A DNA stretch of 64,000 nucleotides from Nocardioides sp. TRM66260-LWL (GCF_020075545.1 NZ_JAIQZK010000001.1:1-64000); one strand, 5' to 3'. Positions 35,876-45,742 are shown, counted from the stretch's first letter. A program made the numbers and translations. The notes: a model not told the origin generated them from the letters alone.

Positions 35876-36801
35876 CGCCCGCCTGGACCGGCGCCCTCCT
35901 CGGGCTCCTCGCCGGGCTCGGCCTCTGGCTGGCCGCCGCACGGCTGCGGGCGATCCTCCGCCCCTCGCTGACGGCGCGGATCGTCCCCTACCTGCGCGAC
36001 CTCCCGGGTGCGCCCGCCGCGCCCATGGCGGCTTCGCCCGGGGGCGGGGACGCCGGACCGATGGCGCGCCTGCTGCAGCACGCCGCGGCGACGGTCGACG
36101 AGGTGCTCGGCGGAGCGACCTCGGTGCAGCGACGTCTTGATCGCGCCGGCCTCCGGATGAGCGTCCAGGAGCTGCGCGTCCAGCAGGTGCAGTGGGGTCT
36201 GGTCGCCCTCGGCCTGGCGGCCGCGTGGACGATCCTGCAGCCGCCGCGCGGACCCGCCCAGGTCGTCCCGTCCGTGCTGGTGCTCGCCGCGGCGCTGGTG
36301 GGAGGCCTGCTCGCACGCGACTGGTGGCTCACCCAGCAGGCCACCGCTCGCGAGCGACGGGTGCTCGCGGAGTTCCCGACCATCGCCGAGCTGCTGGCTC
36401 TCGCCGTCGCAGCCGGCGAGAGCCCGGTCGGCGCGCTCGAGCGGGCGACCCGTCGCGGCAGCGGCGCCATGGCCGAGGACCTGCGCCAGGTGCTCGCCGA
36501 GATCCGCACCGGGCGTCCCGTCGCCGCGGCCTTCGACCGCTACGCGAGCCGCACCGGCCTGCCCACCGTCGCCCGCTTCGCCCAGGCCCTGGCGGTCGCC
36601 GTCGAGCGGGGCACCCCGCTGGCCGAGGTGCTGCACGCCCAGGCGGCCGACGTCCGCGAGGCCGGTCGCCGCGAGCTGATCGAGTCGGCGGCCCGCAAGG
36701 AGGTGCTGATGATGATCCCGGTGGTCTTCCTCGTGCTCCCGACCGTCGTCGTCTTCGCGTTCTACCCCGGCCTCGTCGGCCTGCGCCTCACGGCGACCTG
36801 A
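35872..36801 (+). CDS. tadC: TadC-like type II secretion F-domain membrane protein
   Basis: 309 aa from GTG at 35872 that overlaps the tadB stop by 4 nt. Membrane helix at 6-25, a pair at about 100-145, cytosolic F domain (LLALAVAAGESPVGALERAT, then IRTGRPVAAAFDRYA), and a final helix MMIPVVFLVLPTVVVFAFYP typical of TadC. Second platform subunit of the Tad machine. Confidence 0.88.
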   Translation: MTPAWTGALLGLLAGLGLWLAAARLRAILRPSLTARIVPYLRDLPGAPAAPMAASPGGGDAGPMARLLQHAAATVDEVLGGATSVQRRLDRAGLRMSVQELRVQQVQWGLVALGLAAAWTILQPPRGPAQVVPSVLVLAAALVGGLLARDWWLTQQATARERRVLAEFPTIAELLALAVAAGESPVGALERATRRGSGAMAEDLRQVLAEIRTGRPVAAAFDRYASRTGLPTVARFAQALAVAVERGTPLAEVLHAQAADVREAGRRELIESAARKEVLMMIPVVFLVLPTVVVFAFYPGLVGLRLTAT

Positions 36802-36860
36802 CGCCGTCCCCGACCCCCAGCGCCGGCGGATCGGGCCGCCGGCTCGAGAGGAGCACCACC

Positions 36861-37112
36861 ATGAAGAGCAGGTCCAACCAGACCATCCACCGCGCGGTCG
36901 ATGAACCGCGCGTCGTCGCCAGGCTGCTCGCCGCGGTCCTCGCCGTCGGCAGCACGATCCTCGTCCGGCTGCGCGCGCGGGACGATCGTGGCGACGTGCC
37001 CGGGTGGGTGCTGGTCACCGTCATGACGGTCGCACTCGTCGGCGCGATCTCCAAGGCGGCCGGTCCGGCGCTGACCTCGATGCTCACCGACGCCCTCGAC
37101 TCGGTCCGGTGA
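36861..37112 (+). CDS. small Flp-pilin-like membrane protein
   Basis: 83 aa. One hydrophobic helix near 47-68 (VPGWVLVTVMTVALVGAI) after a basic N-terminal 40 residues; the D-R-G-D-V-P-G-W region just before it resembles a class III prepilin processing context. Position after tadC and before TadE-like genes is the place of the major pilin in actinobacterial loci, so it is the best candidate. However, the classical Flp motif (G-x-x-x-x-E-Y) is not evident. GAGAGGA precedes the ATG. Confidence 0.6.
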   Translation: MKSRSNQTIHRAVDEPRVVARLLAAVLAVGSTILVRLRARDDRGDVPGWVLVTVMTVALVGAISKAAGPALTSMLTDALDSVR

Positions 37113-37501
37113 GCCGGCCCCGCGACCGCCGGACGGATCGCGGGGCCGCCGTCGTCGACGCGGTGCTGGTGATGGTGCTGCTGGTGCCGATCGTGCTCGG
37201 CGTGCTGCAGGTCGCGCTCGTGCTGTTCGTGCGGAACTCCGTGGCCTCGGCCGCGGCCGAGGGGGCCCGCTACGCGGCCACCGCGGACCGAGATGGCGGC
37301 GACGGTGTCCTCCGCACCCGTCAGCTGATCGCGCAGGCCGTCGCCGCGCGCTTCGCCGAGGGCGTGAGATACCGACCGACGCTGGTCGACGGCGCACCGG
37401 CCGCCGAGATCCGGGTCCATCTCCGGGTCCCGGCGCTCGGGCTGGGTGGGCCGGCCGTCAAGCTCGACGTGGTCGCCCACGCCATCGAGGAGCAGCCGTG
37501 A
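37109..37501 (+). CDS. tadE: TadE-like pilus assembly/pseudopilin protein
   Basis: 130 aa from GTG at 37109 overlapping the previous TGA (GTGA). N-terminal helix AAVVDAVLVMVLLVPIVLGVLQVALVL preceded by D-R-G, the TadE-type prepilin-like beginning; the remainder (SVASAAAEGARYAATADRD) is the usual extracellular helix with A-A-x-x-G-A-R-Y-A. Coupled to the next gene by another GTGA overlap. Confidence 0.8.
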   Translation: MSRPRDRRTDRGAAVVDAVLVMVLLVPIVLGVLQVALVLFVRNSVASAAAEGARYAATADRDGGDGVLRTRQLIAQAVAARFAEGVRYRPTLVDGAPAAEIRVHLRVPALGLGGPAVKLDVVAHAIEEQP

Positions 37502-37932
37502 GCCGCGACGACCGCGGCTCGGCCGTGGTCGAGTTCGTCTGGCTCGGCGTCCTGCTGCTGGTGCCTCTGGTCTGGATCCTGCTCAGCGTCTTCGAGGTGC
37601 AGCGCGGCGCCTACGGCACGACGAGCGCCGCACGAGCCGCCGGCCGCGCCTTCGTCCTGGCGCCCGACGACGCCACCGGGCGGGTGCGGGCCGAGCAGGC
37701 GGCGCGGCTCGCCCTCGCCGACCAGGGCGTCGATGCCCCAGTGCGCGTCGAGATCTCCTGCACCCCGGTGCCGACGGACTGCCACAGCGGCACCTCGGTG
37801 GTGACCGTCCGCCTCGCCACCCGCGTCGACCTGCCGCTGCTGCCGCGGATGTTCGGCGACACCCCGCCGTCGGTGTCGCTGGATGCGACCCACCGGCTGC
37901 CGGTCGGCCGGTTCCAGGAGCGCGGTCGGTGA
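37498..37932 (+). CDS. TadE/TadF-like pseudopilin protein
   Basis: 144 aa. Starts DDRGSAVVEFVWLGVLLLVP, the TadE-family start with Glu after the G-S-A-V-V-E motif at 7-12, then one helix and an extracellular part with two Cys (ISCTPVPTDCHS) that can form a disulfide. GTG overlaps the TadE stop (GTGA), and its own stop overlaps the next GTG. Confidence 0.8.
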   Translation: MSRDDRGSAVVEFVWLGVLLLVPLVWILLSVFEVQRGAYGTTSAARAAGRAFVLAPDDATGRVRAEQAARLALADQGVDAPVRVEISCTPVPTDCHSGTSVVTVRLATRVDLPLLPRMFGDTPPSVSLDATHRLPVGRFQERGR

Positions 37933-38375
37933 GGGGCGAGCAGCGGCCGCGTGCCGACGACGGCTCGGTGATCCCGCTGATCGTCGGGTTCGCGCTCGTG
38001 CTCGTCCTCGCGATCGCGCTGGTCGTCGACGCCACCGCCGCGTTCCTGCACCGCCAGAGCCTCGACAACCTCGCCGACGGCGCGGCCCTCCAGGCCGCGG
38101 ATCTCGGCGCCGCCGGCCGGGCCTACCAGGGTGGCGTGCCGGGGGAGCGGCTGGCCGTCGACCCCGCCTCGGCGCGGGAGGCCGTCGCCGCCTTCCTCGA
38201 CGACGCCGGGGTGGCCGAGCGGTACCCGGGCCTGCGGTTCGCGGTCGAGGTGCGGCCGGACGAGGTGGTCGTCACCGTCTCGGCGCCGCTCGACCTGCCG
38301 CTGCGCCTCCCCGGCGCCGCGAGCCGACCGCGGATCGTGGCGCGGGGCGCCGCCGTCACCGTCGTCGACCCGTGA
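37929..38375 (+). CDS. TadG/pilus-assembly-like protein with single membrane helix
   Basis: 148 aa. D-D-G-S-V-I-P-L-I then helix VGFALVLVLAIALVVDATAAFLH, then Q-S-L-D-N-L-A-D-G-A-A-L-Q-A-A-D, the conserved TadG/Rv3660c-locus motif (LDAAADAAALAAA type). Typical of the last gene in actinobacterial tad operons. No von Willebrand domain as in long TadG forms. GTGA overlap with the preceding gene; nothing downstream on the same transcript. Confidence 0.78.
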   Translation: MRGEQRPRADDGSVIPLIVGFALVLVLAIALVVDATAAFLHRQSLDNLADGAALQAADLGAAGRAYQGGVPGERLAVDPASAREAVAAFLDDAGVAERYPGLRFAVEVRPDEVVVTVSAPLDLPLRLPGAASRPRIVARGAAVTVVDP

Positions 38376-38505
38376 GTGATCCGCGACCGACGCGCCGACC
38401 AGTGAGCGGTCGTGGACCGCCCCGACCGGAAGCCGCCCAGGTTTTACCCGGCCGTTTGCGCTGGAACTGATGCGCATCCCCGCCCCGACACCTAGCGTGA
38501 GAGCC

Positions 38506-38997
38506 GTGCCTGATCGCTGGTCCTCGACGTCCCCGGCCCGGATGCGACGCCTCGCCGCGGCCGGCCTCGGCGTGCTGATCGCCGGGGGCGGGCTCCTCGT
38601 CTCCCCGGCGCCCGCGGCGCAGTCGCGGGCCGCGACCATCCAGCAGGAGGCGGTCGCCGGCACCAACCACGAGCGCACCACCCGCTCGCGGGCCGCGCTC
38701 AAGGCGTCGAGCTGCCTGCAGCGCTTCGCCGCCCAGCAGGCCGCCCGGATGGCCGCCAGCCGCACGATGTACCACCAGCCGCTCGACCCGATCCTCGCGC
38801 GCTGCCAGCTGCGCATGGTCGGCGAGAACGTCGCCTACGGCCAGACCAGCGGCAAGCAGGTCGTCCGCGACTGGATGAACTCGCCCGGCCACCGCGCCAA
38901 CATCCTCGAGAGGCGGTACCGCCTCATCGGCCTCGCCGCCCGCCAGGCCAGCGACGGCACCTGGTACTACTCGCAGGTCTTCGGCACCCCCCGCTGA
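38506..38997 (+). CDS. secreted CAP-domain (SCP/PR1-like) protein
   Basis: 163 aa from GTG at 38506, chosen because TAGCGT lies 7 nt upstream and because it gives a proper signal peptide ([20 protein letters not shown]). The CAP domain has [39 protein letters not shown] and W-Y-Y-S-Q-V-F-G at the end, the set found in bacterial CAP proteins. Function of these extracellular proteins is mostly unknown. The in-frame ATG at 38470 has no ribosome site. Confidence 0.88.
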   Translation: MPDRWSSTSPARMRRLAAAGLGVLIAGGGLLVSPAPAAQSRAATIQQEAVAGTNHERTTRSRAALKASSCLQRFAAQQAARMAASRTMYHQPLDPILARCQLRMVGENVAYGQTSGKQVVRDWMNSPGHRANILERRYRLIGLAARQASDGTWYYSQVFGTPR

Positions 38998-39043
38998 CGG
39001 CGGAGTAGGTGCGCGTGTCGCGCGCCGCGTAGGCTGCACCCTC

Positions 39044-40159
39044 GTGGCAGGCCCTGACTACGACGTCGAGATCAAGCAGCTCCAGGCGACGATGAAGACC
39101 ATCGGGCAGGTGCTCGACCTCGACGCCATGCGCACCGAGATGGCCGACCTCGGCGAGCAGGTCGCCGCCCCCGACCTCTGGGACGACCAGGCCAACGCCA
39201 CCCGCGTCACCGGCCGGCTCTCCGCCCTGCAGGGCCAGATGGAGCGGTTCGAGTCCCTGATGAGCCGCATCGACGACGTCGCCGTGCTCGTCGAGCTCGG
39301 CCAGGAGGAGGGCGACGCCGACTCCCTCGCCGAGGCCGACCGCGAGCTCGCCTCGATCAAGCAGTCGGTGGAGTCGCTCGAGGTGCGCACCCTGCTCAAC
39401 GGCGAGTACGACGCCCGCGAGGCCCTCGTCACGATCCGCGCCGGCGCCGGCGGCGTCGACGCCGCCGACTTCGCGGAGATGCTCATGCGCATGTACACCC
39501 GCTGGGCCGAGCGGCAGAAGTACGGCGTCGAGGTCTTCGACACCTCCTACGCCGAGGAGGCCGGCCTGAAGTCGGCCACCTTCGCCGTGCACGCCCCGTA
39601 CGCCTACGGCACGCTCAGCGTCGAGGCCGGCACCCACCGCCTCGTGCGCATCAGCCCCTTCGACAACCAGGGCCGCCGGCAGACGTCCTTCGCCGCCGTC
39701 GAGGTCGTGCCCGTGCTCGAGCAGACCGACGAGATCGAGATCCCCGACGAGGAGATCCGCGTCGACGTCTTCCGCTCCGGCGGCCCCGGCGGCCAGTCGG
39801 TCAACACCACCGACTCCGCCGTCCGCCTCACCCACCTGCCCACCGGCACGGTCGTCAGCTGCCAGAACGAGAAGTCGCAGCTGCAGAACAAGGCGTCCGC
39901 GATGGTCGTGCTCAAGGCCAAGCTGCTCGCGCTGAAGAAGGCCGAGGAGAAGGCGCAGCTCGACGGACTGCGCGGCGACGTGCAGGCCTCGTGGGGCGAC
40001 CAGATGCGCAACTACGTGCTCAACCCGTACCAGATCGTCAAGGACCTGCGCACCGGCCACGAGTCCGGCAACCCCAGCACGGTCTTCGACGGCGAGATCG
40101 ACGATTTCCTCGAGGCCGGCATCCGGTGGCGCCGCAACTCCGAGAAGGAGGACGCCTGA
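39044..40159 (+). CDS. prfB: peptide chain release factor 2
   Basis: 371 aa. Recognises UGA/UAA and triggers peptide release. Anticodon-like tripeptide S-P-F at 204-206, catalytic GGQ at 249-251 ([17 protein letters not shown]). The reading frame is continuous; the programmed +1 frameshift of many bacteria is absent, as usual in actinobacteria. GTG start 8 nt after TAGGCT, leaderless-type. The neighbouring ftsE-ftsX-smpB order is conserved, but here a minus-strand protease gene is inserted between prfB and ftsE. Confidence 0.96.
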   Translation: MAGPDYDVEIKQLQATMKTIGQVLDLDAMRTEMADLGEQVAAPDLWDDQANATRVTGRLSALQGQMERFESLMSRIDDVAVLVELGQEEGDADSLAEADRELASIKQSVESLEVRTLLNGEYDAREALVTIRAGAGGVDAADFAEMLMRMYTRWAERQKYGVEVFDTSYAEEAGLKSATFAVHAPYAYGTLSVEAGTHRLVRISPFDNQGRRQTSFAAVEVVPVLEQTDEIEIPDEEIRVDVFRSGGPGGQSVNTTDSAVRLTHLPTGTVVSCQNEKSQLQNKASAMVVLKAKLLALKKAEEKAQLDGLRGDVQASWGDQMRNYVLNPYQIVKDLRTGHESGNPSTVFDGEIDDFLEAGIRWRRNSEKEDA

Positions 40160-40192
40160 CGCACCGGCGCGCGGCGTCCCCTCCGCGCTTGA

Positions 40193-42571
40193 TCAGCGGG
40201 GACGCGCCGCCTCCGAGCGGGCGCTCGCACGACCCACGCCGACCTCGTTGACGGCCCAGGCGCGCACCGCCCACCGGCCGTCCGGCAGCGCCAGGCTGAC
40301 CCGCACCCGGCTGCCGCTGGTCTGCATCTCGCCGCGTCGCCGCTCCACCACGCGACCCGAGGCGTCCAGCCGGACGGCCTCGATCACGTAGCCGGTGATC
40401 CTCGCGCCGCCGTCGTCGCTCGGCGCCGACCACGTGGCGGTGAGCGTCAGGGGACGGCCGAGGGCGCCGCGGGTGAGCACCGGGCGTGACGGTGCTCCGG
40501 GACGCGTGGCCGCCGGGAGCGTCGTGACGTCGACGGAGCCGGCCTCGCCGACGCCCTCGGCGTTGACGGCCGCCACCGTCAGGGTCACGGTGCGGCCGGC
40601 AGGGAGGCCGGTCACCTGGTAGGTCCGCGCGTCGGCGGGGAGCGTCACGGGCGCCGCGCCCGGCACGCCCACCAGCCAGCCGGTCAGCGGGCTGCCGCCG
40701 TCGTCCAGCGGCGCCTGCCACTGCAGGGTCGCCGCGCTGCGGGTGACGCCGATCGCCGTCAGCGACGCCGGCGCGCCGGGCACCGTCGCGACGGCGCCCG
40801 GGTCGCTGGGCGACGGGCTGGGCGAGACGCTCGGCGAGACGGAGGGCGAGACGCTCGGCGACACCGACGGCGACGGGCTGACCGACGGGCTCGTCGAGGT
40901 GCTGGACGACGGGCTGGGCGAGGCCGCGGCGTCGCAGCCGGTGACCTCGAGCCGGTAGCGCCCGAGGCTGTCGTAGTCGCTGTACCCGTCGGTGAGCGGG
41001 TTGCCGTAGCCGACGCCGTCGACCGAGGCGTACAGCACGCGGCCGCCGCCGGCAAGGGTGGCCCGCGCGTCGAGCCCGGACGCGGTGGGCGGGTTGGTCG
41101 AGAGCGACTGGGCCGGCGGGTCGGCCGACGCCAGCGCGGTGCCGTCGGCGTCGAGCACGCGCAGCGCGAGGTCGAGGTCCGGCCCCTCGTCGGCCGGCAC
41201 GGCGCGGACGACGACGTCGCCGGTGCAGGTGCCGAGCCGGTAGACGTCGACGTCGGTGCGGGTGCCGATCAGCCCGGGCGCCACGGCGGTGGGCAGCGTC
41301 TTCGAGGCGGTGGCGACCGTGTCGCCGGCGTCGTCGGCCACCAGGGGAGCCGACTGCGCGATGATCGCCAGGTCGTCCTCGAGCTGGTTCGCGCCGGCGT
41401 ACTCGCCCTTGCTCCACTGGGTGATCGGCTTCCAGCCCGAGCCCATGATCGGCGCCCACGCGCCCTGCCCGGAGTAGTACGAGCTGCCGCCGGTGACGCC
41501 GTCGTGGGAGAGGCCGAGCTGGTGGCCGACCTCGTGGCTGACCGTCTCGGCGATCGAGTACACGTCGTCGTAGTAGCGGGTGAACGCCCAGGCCGGCTGG
41601 TAGGCCTGGTGCGACGACGACGCGTCGAAGACGCCGACGTAGGCGATGCCGGTGCAGCCCTGCTGGCCGCCGCAGGTGGCGCTTGAGCCGTGGGCGTTCG
41701 GGTCGTCGGTGATCGCGGCGATCGCCCCGAAGGTCGGGTCGCCCGCGCCGCTGCGGTCGATGGCCGCGGCGGCGGGCTGCTCGGTGGTGACGTCGACGTC
41801 GAAGGGCGCGTAGTCCTCCGAGACCCGCTGCCAGACCTGCTGGATCGTGGCGCGCTCGGCGTCGGAGAACGTCGTGTAGTCGGCGTCCTGCGACCAGCCG
41901 CCGTAGGCGCCGGCGGTCATGCCCTGCTGCACCCATGCGGCCCCGAGGCCGGAGCCGCTGAGCGTGACGCCGTCGAAGTCGAGGTAGATCGTGCGCTGCG
42001 AGCCGGGCCGGCTGTGCAGGGTGAACGTCTGGGCGGCCGGCACCACCAGCCGCGGCGCCGCCGAGGCCCGGAGGCTCGCCGGCGGCGGGGTGAGGGCGTC
42101 GCGGAAGGCGACCCGCCCAGCGGTGTCGACGACCGTGGTCGGGTCCGCCAGCAGCCGGCGCAGTGCCGGGACGGTACGACCGTTGACCCGCGCGACGGCG
42201 CGCAGCAGGCCGGCGTCCAGGCCGCGCAGCGCCCGCGGACCCCGCACCCGCGCCGGCAGGATCGGCGGCAGCGGACGCGTCACGCCGGGGGCCGGGGAGG
42301 TCAGCGCAGCCGGCTCGAGGGTCACCGGCACCGCCGGCGGCTGCCCGCCGCCGCGAGCCGCGGTCGCCGAGGACACTGCGGGCGCCGCGGGCGCGGCGGC
42401 AGCCGGGACGGGCACCTCGCCCGCGCGCGGAGCCGACGATCCGTGCGGCGCGACCGCCGCCACGAGCGCCGCCGCGACGAGCGTCGCCGTCAGCGCCGCG
42501 GCCCGGGCGCGGGCGGCCGGCGCGTCCCGGACGGGCCTCGAGGGACGGCCGGGACGGCGGGGCTGACGCAT
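40193..42571 (-). CDS. secreted zinc metalloprotease with FnIII domains
   Basis: 792 aa from ATG at 42571 (AAGGAG upstream). Signal peptide about 20-45. Metzincin-type zinc site H346-E-V-G-H350-Q-L-G-L-S-H356 with candidate Met-turn Met376 (PIMGSGW). After it a pre-peptidase-like beta domain (about 420-540), a Ser/Pro/Thr linker of about 45 residues (SPSVSPSVSPS, genomic 40795-40925), then two fibronectin type III domains (about 590-690, 692-790). Extracellular, probably wall-associated, polysaccharide or protein binding through FnIII. It separates prfB from ftsE; its gene is divergent from ftsE with 147 nt between starts. Confidence 0.9.
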   Translation of the reverse strand: MRQPRRPGRPSRPVRDAPAARARAAALTATLVAAALVAAVAPHGSSAPRAGEVPVPAAAAPAAPAVSSATAARGGGQPPAVPVTLEPAALTSPAPGVTRPLPPILPARVRGPRALRGLDAGLLRAVARVNGRTVPALRRLLADPTTVVDTAGRVAFRDALTPPPASLRASAAPRLVVPAAQTFTLHSRPGSQRTIYLDFDGVTLSGSGLGAAWVQQGMTAGAYGGWSQDADYTTFSDAERATIQQVWQRVSEDYAPFDVDVTTEQPAAAAIDRSGAGDPTFGAIAAITDDPNAHGSSATCGGQQGCTGIAYVGVFDASSSHQAYQPAWAFTRYYDDVYSIAETVSHEVGHQLGLSHDGVTGGSSYYSGQGAWAPIMGSGWKPITQWSKGEYAGANQLEDDLAIIAQSAPLVADDAGDTVATASKTLPTAVAPGLIGTRTDVDVYRLGTCTGDVVVRAVPADEGPDLDLALRVLDADGTALASADPPAQSLSTNPPTASGLDARATLAGGGRVLYASVDGVGYGNPLTDGYSDYDSLGRYRLEVTGCDAAASPSPSSSTSTSPSVSPSPSVSPSVSPSVSPSVSPSPSPSDPGAVATVPGAPASLTAIGVTRSAATLQWQAPLDDGGSPLTGWLVGVPGAAPVTLPADARTYQVTGLPAGRTVTLTVAAVNAEGVGEAGSVDVTTLPAATRPGAPSRPVLTRGALGRPLTLTATWSAPSDDGGARITGYVIEAVRLDASGRVVERRRGEMQTSGSRVRVSLALPDGRWAVRAWAVNEVGVGRASARSEAARPR

Positions 42572-42718
42572 GCGGGACTCCTTCGGCCGGTCGGGGCGAC
42601 CGCGCCATCGTCCGGTGCAACGGCCGGGGGCGGGCCGACATGAGCCACATCTCACCGATTCGTGACCGGCCGAGCCGGGTGCGCGGCCGCGGGCCGATGC
42701 TGGGCTAGCCTCGATCAG

Positions 42719-43408
42719 GTGATTCGCTTCGAGAGGGTCGTCAAGACCTACCCCGGCAGCACCGCGCCCGCCCTCGACGGCGTGTCGGTCGACGTCGAGA
42801 AGGGCGAGTTCGTCTTCCTCGTCGGCGCCTCCGGCTCCGGCAAGTCCACCGCGCTGCGCCTGGTGCTGCGCGAGGCCCGCGCCTCGTCCGGCCGCGTGTA
42901 CGTGGCCGGCAAGGAGATCAACCGCCTCGCCGGCTGGAAGGTGCCCCGCCTGCGCCGGCAGATCGGCACCGTCTTCCAGGACTTCCGCCTGCTGCCGTCC
43001 AAGACCGTCGCCGAGAACGTCGCCTTCGCGCTGGAGGTGATCGGCACCCCGCGCCGCGAGATCAAGCGGGTCGTCCCCGGCACGCTCGACCTCGTCGGGC
43101 TCTCCGGGCTCGGCGACCGCATGCCCGAGGAGCTCTCGGGCGGCGAGCAGCAGCGGGTCGCGATCGCCCGCGCGTTCGTCAACCGGCCGATGATCCTGCT
43201 GGCCGACGAGCCCACCGGCAACCTCGACCCCGCCACGTCGGCGGAGATCATGCGCCTGCTGGAGCAGATCAACGGCACCGGCACCACCGTCGTCATGGCC
43301 ACCCACGACCACGGCATCGTCGACCTCATGCGCAAGCGCGTCATCGAGCTCGACTCCGGCCGCGTCGTCCGCGACGAGGCGTCCGGCGCCTACGGCTTCC
43401 AGCACTGA
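42719..43408 (+). CDS. ftsE: cell division ATP-binding protein FtsE
   Basis: 229 aa ABC ATPase of the FtsEX complex. Walker [10 protein letters not shown] at 36-44, signature LSGGEQQRV, Walker [14 protein letters not shown]-loop ATHDH. With FtsX it activates a periplasmic/extracellular peptidoglycan hydrolase during division, here probably the M23 protein two genes on. GTG at 42719 is 7 nt after TAGCCT (leaderless), and [13 protein letters not shown] is the family's normal N-terminus. Confidence 0.96.
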   Translation: MIRFERVVKTYPGSTAPALDGVSVDVEKGEFVFLVGASGSGKSTALRLVLREARASSGRVYVAGKEINRLAGWKVPRLRRQIGTVFQDFRLLPSKTVAENVAFALEVIGTPRREIKRVVPGTLDLVGLSGLGDRMPEELSGGEQQRVAIARAFVNRPMILLADEPTGNLDPATSAEIMRLLEQINGTGTTVVMATHDHGIVDLMRKRVIELDSGRVVRDEASGAYGFQH

Positions 43409-43498
43409 CCCGACGGCCGACACGCCGACCCCGACCGGGTCGCCCGCGCCGGCCGCGCCGCCACCCGTACGTCAGCAGCCCGCTACCAGAGAGCTCCC

Positions 43499-44404
43499 AT
43501 GCGCTACGTCTTCTCCAACCTCGGTCAGGGCCTGCGTCGCAACCTGTCGATGCACCTGGCCGTCATCCTCACGCTGTTCGTCTCCCTCGCGCTGGTCGGC
43601 GCGGGCGTGCTGGTCAAGCGGCAGGCCGACGCCGCCGCCGAGCAGTGGGGCAACGAGCTGCAGATCACCGCGTTCCTGTGCCGTGAGGACGACCCCGTCA
43701 AGCGCTGCCTCGGCGCGGTCGACTCCGCGCAGAAGGCCGCGATCACCAAGGTCGTGAAGAACAACCCCGAGGTGGCCTCCTTCTACTTCGAGTCGCAGGA
43801 GACCGCCTACCAGAAGGCGCAGAAGCTCTTCGACCCCAAGCTCTTCCAGGGCGACCAGCCGGTGCTGACGCCCGCCGACTTCCGCGAGTCGATCTGGATC
43901 ACCCTGAAGAACCCCGACCAGTTCCAGGGCATCACCAGCGCGGTGCTGGGCCTCGACGGCGTCTCGAGCGTCAAGGACCAGCGTGACGTGGTCCAGCCGA
44001 TCCTCAGCGGCATGCGGGTCATGCAGGTCGCCTCGCTGGGCGTCGCGGTGTTCCTCGTCGTCGCCGCCCTGATGCTCGTGGCCAACACGATCCGGCTCGC
44101 GGCCTTCGCGCGGCGCAAGGAGATCGCGATCATGCGGCTCGTCGGCGCGTCCGGCCTCTACATCTCGCTGCCGTTCCTGCTCGAGGCGCTGTTCACCGCG
44201 ATCGTCGGCGTCGCCCTGGCCGGCGGCGCGCTCGCGGCCGGCATGTGGTTCGGCGTCCACGACCGGCTGCGCGACTACATCGGCTTCATCCCGTGGATCG
44301 GCCTGGACGACTTCCTCGTCGCCCTGGTGATCATCGCGATCGTCGGCCCCGTCGTCACGCTGCTGCCGACACTCCTGCTGACCCGCAAATACATCAAGGT
44401 CTGA
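43499..44404 (+). CDS. ftsX: cell division membrane protein FtsX
   Basis: 301 aa. N-terminal cytosolic 20 residues (MRYVFSNLGQGLRRN), first helix about 18-40, an extracellular domain about 41-170 with two close Cys (FLCREDDPVKRC) likely disulfide-bonded, then three helices (about 178-200, 225-255, 275-295) and a permease-type end. Couples FtsE ATP hydrolysis to hydrolase activation. AGAGAG lies before the ATG, and the gap of 90 nt from ftsE is somewhat long for an FtsEX pair. Confidence 0.95.
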   Translation: MRYVFSNLGQGLRRNLSMHLAVILTLFVSLALVGAGVLVKRQADAAAEQWGNELQITAFLCREDDPVKRCLGAVDSAQKAAITKVVKNNPEVASFYFESQETAYQKAQKLFDPKLFQGDQPVLTPADFRESIWITLKNPDQFQGITSAVLGLDGVSSVKDQRDVVQPILSGMRVMQVASLGVAVFLVVAALMLVANTIRLAAFARRKEIAIMRLVGASGLYISLPFLLEALFTAIVGVALAGGALAAGMWFGVHDRLRDYIGFIPWIGLDDFLVALVIIAIVGPVVTLLPTLLLTRKYIKV

Positions 44405-44455
44405 CGCCACCGGGTTACGGTCGACGGGTTCTCTTCCCCGAACACCTGGACTGAC

Positions 44456-45727
44456 ATGCGCCTCTTCCCCGGCGCCGTGCTGCTGCGCAGCCCGCGCCTC
44501 CGCATCCTCGCCACGCTCACCGCGCTCGCCCTGCTGCTCGGCGCGGTGGCGCTGCCGCTGGCCAACGCCAAGGGCTCCGGCGACCTCAAGGACCGTCGCA
44601 AGCAGGTGCAGTCGCAGATCCGCGGCGCCCAGCAGGATCTCGACGAGTCCAGCGGTGCCGCGCGACGCGCAGCGCTGAGGGTCAAGGCCGCCGAGCAGCG
44701 GCTCGCCGCCGCGCGGCAGCGCCTCTCGCGCATCACCGTCCAGCTCGCCGAGGCGCGCCGCGAGGACGAGCGGCTCGCGCAGCGGCTCGCGGTGGCGCAG
44801 CAGCGGCTGGCCGACGCCCAGGCGGCGCTCGCCGAGGGCAAGCGGGCCGTGGCCCGGCAGCGCACCCAGGTGAGCGAGACGATCACCAGCTACTACGAGC
44901 TCGGCGACCCGCGCCTGCGCGCCTTCGCCACCCTGCTCGACTCCGCGGACGCCGAGGAGCTCACCCGCCGCGACAGCCTCGGCGACGTCGTCGTCGAGCG
45001 TGAGTCGGGCGTCTACGACGACCTCGTCGCCACCGAGCGCGACCTCGCCGCCCGGGAGGGCAAGGTCGAGGCCGCGACCGCCGAGGTGGCCGACGAGCGG
45101 GCCGCCGCCGCCCGCAACCTCGAGCGCGTCACAGCGCTGCGCGCGCGGGCGAAGACCGCCGAGGCCTCGGTGCAGCAGCTGGTCGCCGAGCGCTCGGCCC
45201 AGCAGCGACGCGCCGCCGCGGCCGCCGCCGCCGACCGTCGGGTGCTCGCCCGGCTCAAGGCGCGTGAGGAGCGCATCCGCAAGCAGATCCTCGCCCAGCA
45301 GCGGCGGGCGTCCGGCAACGTCCGGGCGGGCGACGGCTTCCTGACGCCGCCGGTGAACGGCCCGATCACCTCGCCGTTCGGCTACCGCATCCACCCGATC
45401 TACGGCTACTACGGCCTGCACGACGGCACCGACTTCGGCGTCTCCTGCGGCGAGCCGATGAAGGCCGCCGGCAACGGCATCGTCACCCAGCGGTTCTCCG
45501 ACGCCGTCTACGGCAACCGGCTCTACGTCAGCCTCGGCTCGGTGAACGGCAAGAACCTCACCGTCGTCTACAACCACGCCTCGGGCTACCGGGTGAACGT
45601 GGGGGAGCGGGTCACCCGCGGCGAGACGGTCGGCTGGGTCGGCGACACCGGCTGGTCGACCGGCTGCCACCTGCACTTCACGGTGCTCGAGAACGGCACG
45701 CCCGTCGACCCGGAGAAGTGGCTCTGA
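44456..45727 (+). CDS. M23 peptidoglycan hydrolase with coiled coil, FtsEX-linked
   Basis: 423 aa. Signal peptide about 15-40, long coiled coil about 42-285 (heptad-rich Ala/Arg/Leu/Gln), then LytM/M23 domain about 295-423 with zinc ligands H322 and D326 (LHDGTDFG) and H405/H407 (GCHLHFTV). All ligands present, so it is predicted to be active, unlike EnvC. It starts 51 nt after ftsX and is the probable hydrolase activated by FtsEX (EnvC/RipC-like role). Coiled coil would contact FtsX. Confidence 0.9.
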   Translation: MRLFPGAVLLRSPRLRILATLTALALLLGAVALPLANAKGSGDLKDRRKQVQSQIRGAQQDLDESSGAARRAALRVKAAEQRLAAARQRLSRITVQLAEARREDERLAQRLAVAQQRLADAQAALAEGKRAVARQRTQVSETITSYYELGDPRLRAFATLLDSADAEELTRRDSLGDVVVERESGVYDDLVATERDLAAREGKVEAATAEVADERAAAARNLERVTALRARAKTAEASVQQLVAERSAQQRRAAAAAAADRRVLARLKAREERIRKQILAQQRRASGNVRAGDGFLTPPVNGPITSPFGYRIHPIYGYYGLHDGTDFGVSCGEPMKAAGNGIVTQRFSDAVYGNRLYVSLGSVNGKNLTVVYNHASGYRVNVGERVTRGETVGWVGDTGWSTGCHLHFTVLENGTPVDPEKWL

Positions 45728-45742
45728 TGCTGCAGGATCCGC

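Noticed and set aside
39044..40159. Programmed frameshift in prfB
   Set aside because: The frame is continuous from GTG to stop, with no internal UGA.
40795..40925. Repeat tract near the metalloprotease C-terminal half
   Set aside because: It encodes the Ser/Pro/Val linker and stays in frame.
42572..43423. N-terminal extension of the metalloprotease frame to 43423
   Set aside because: It would run antisense through ftsE; ATG at 42571 has a good ribosome site and a signal peptide.
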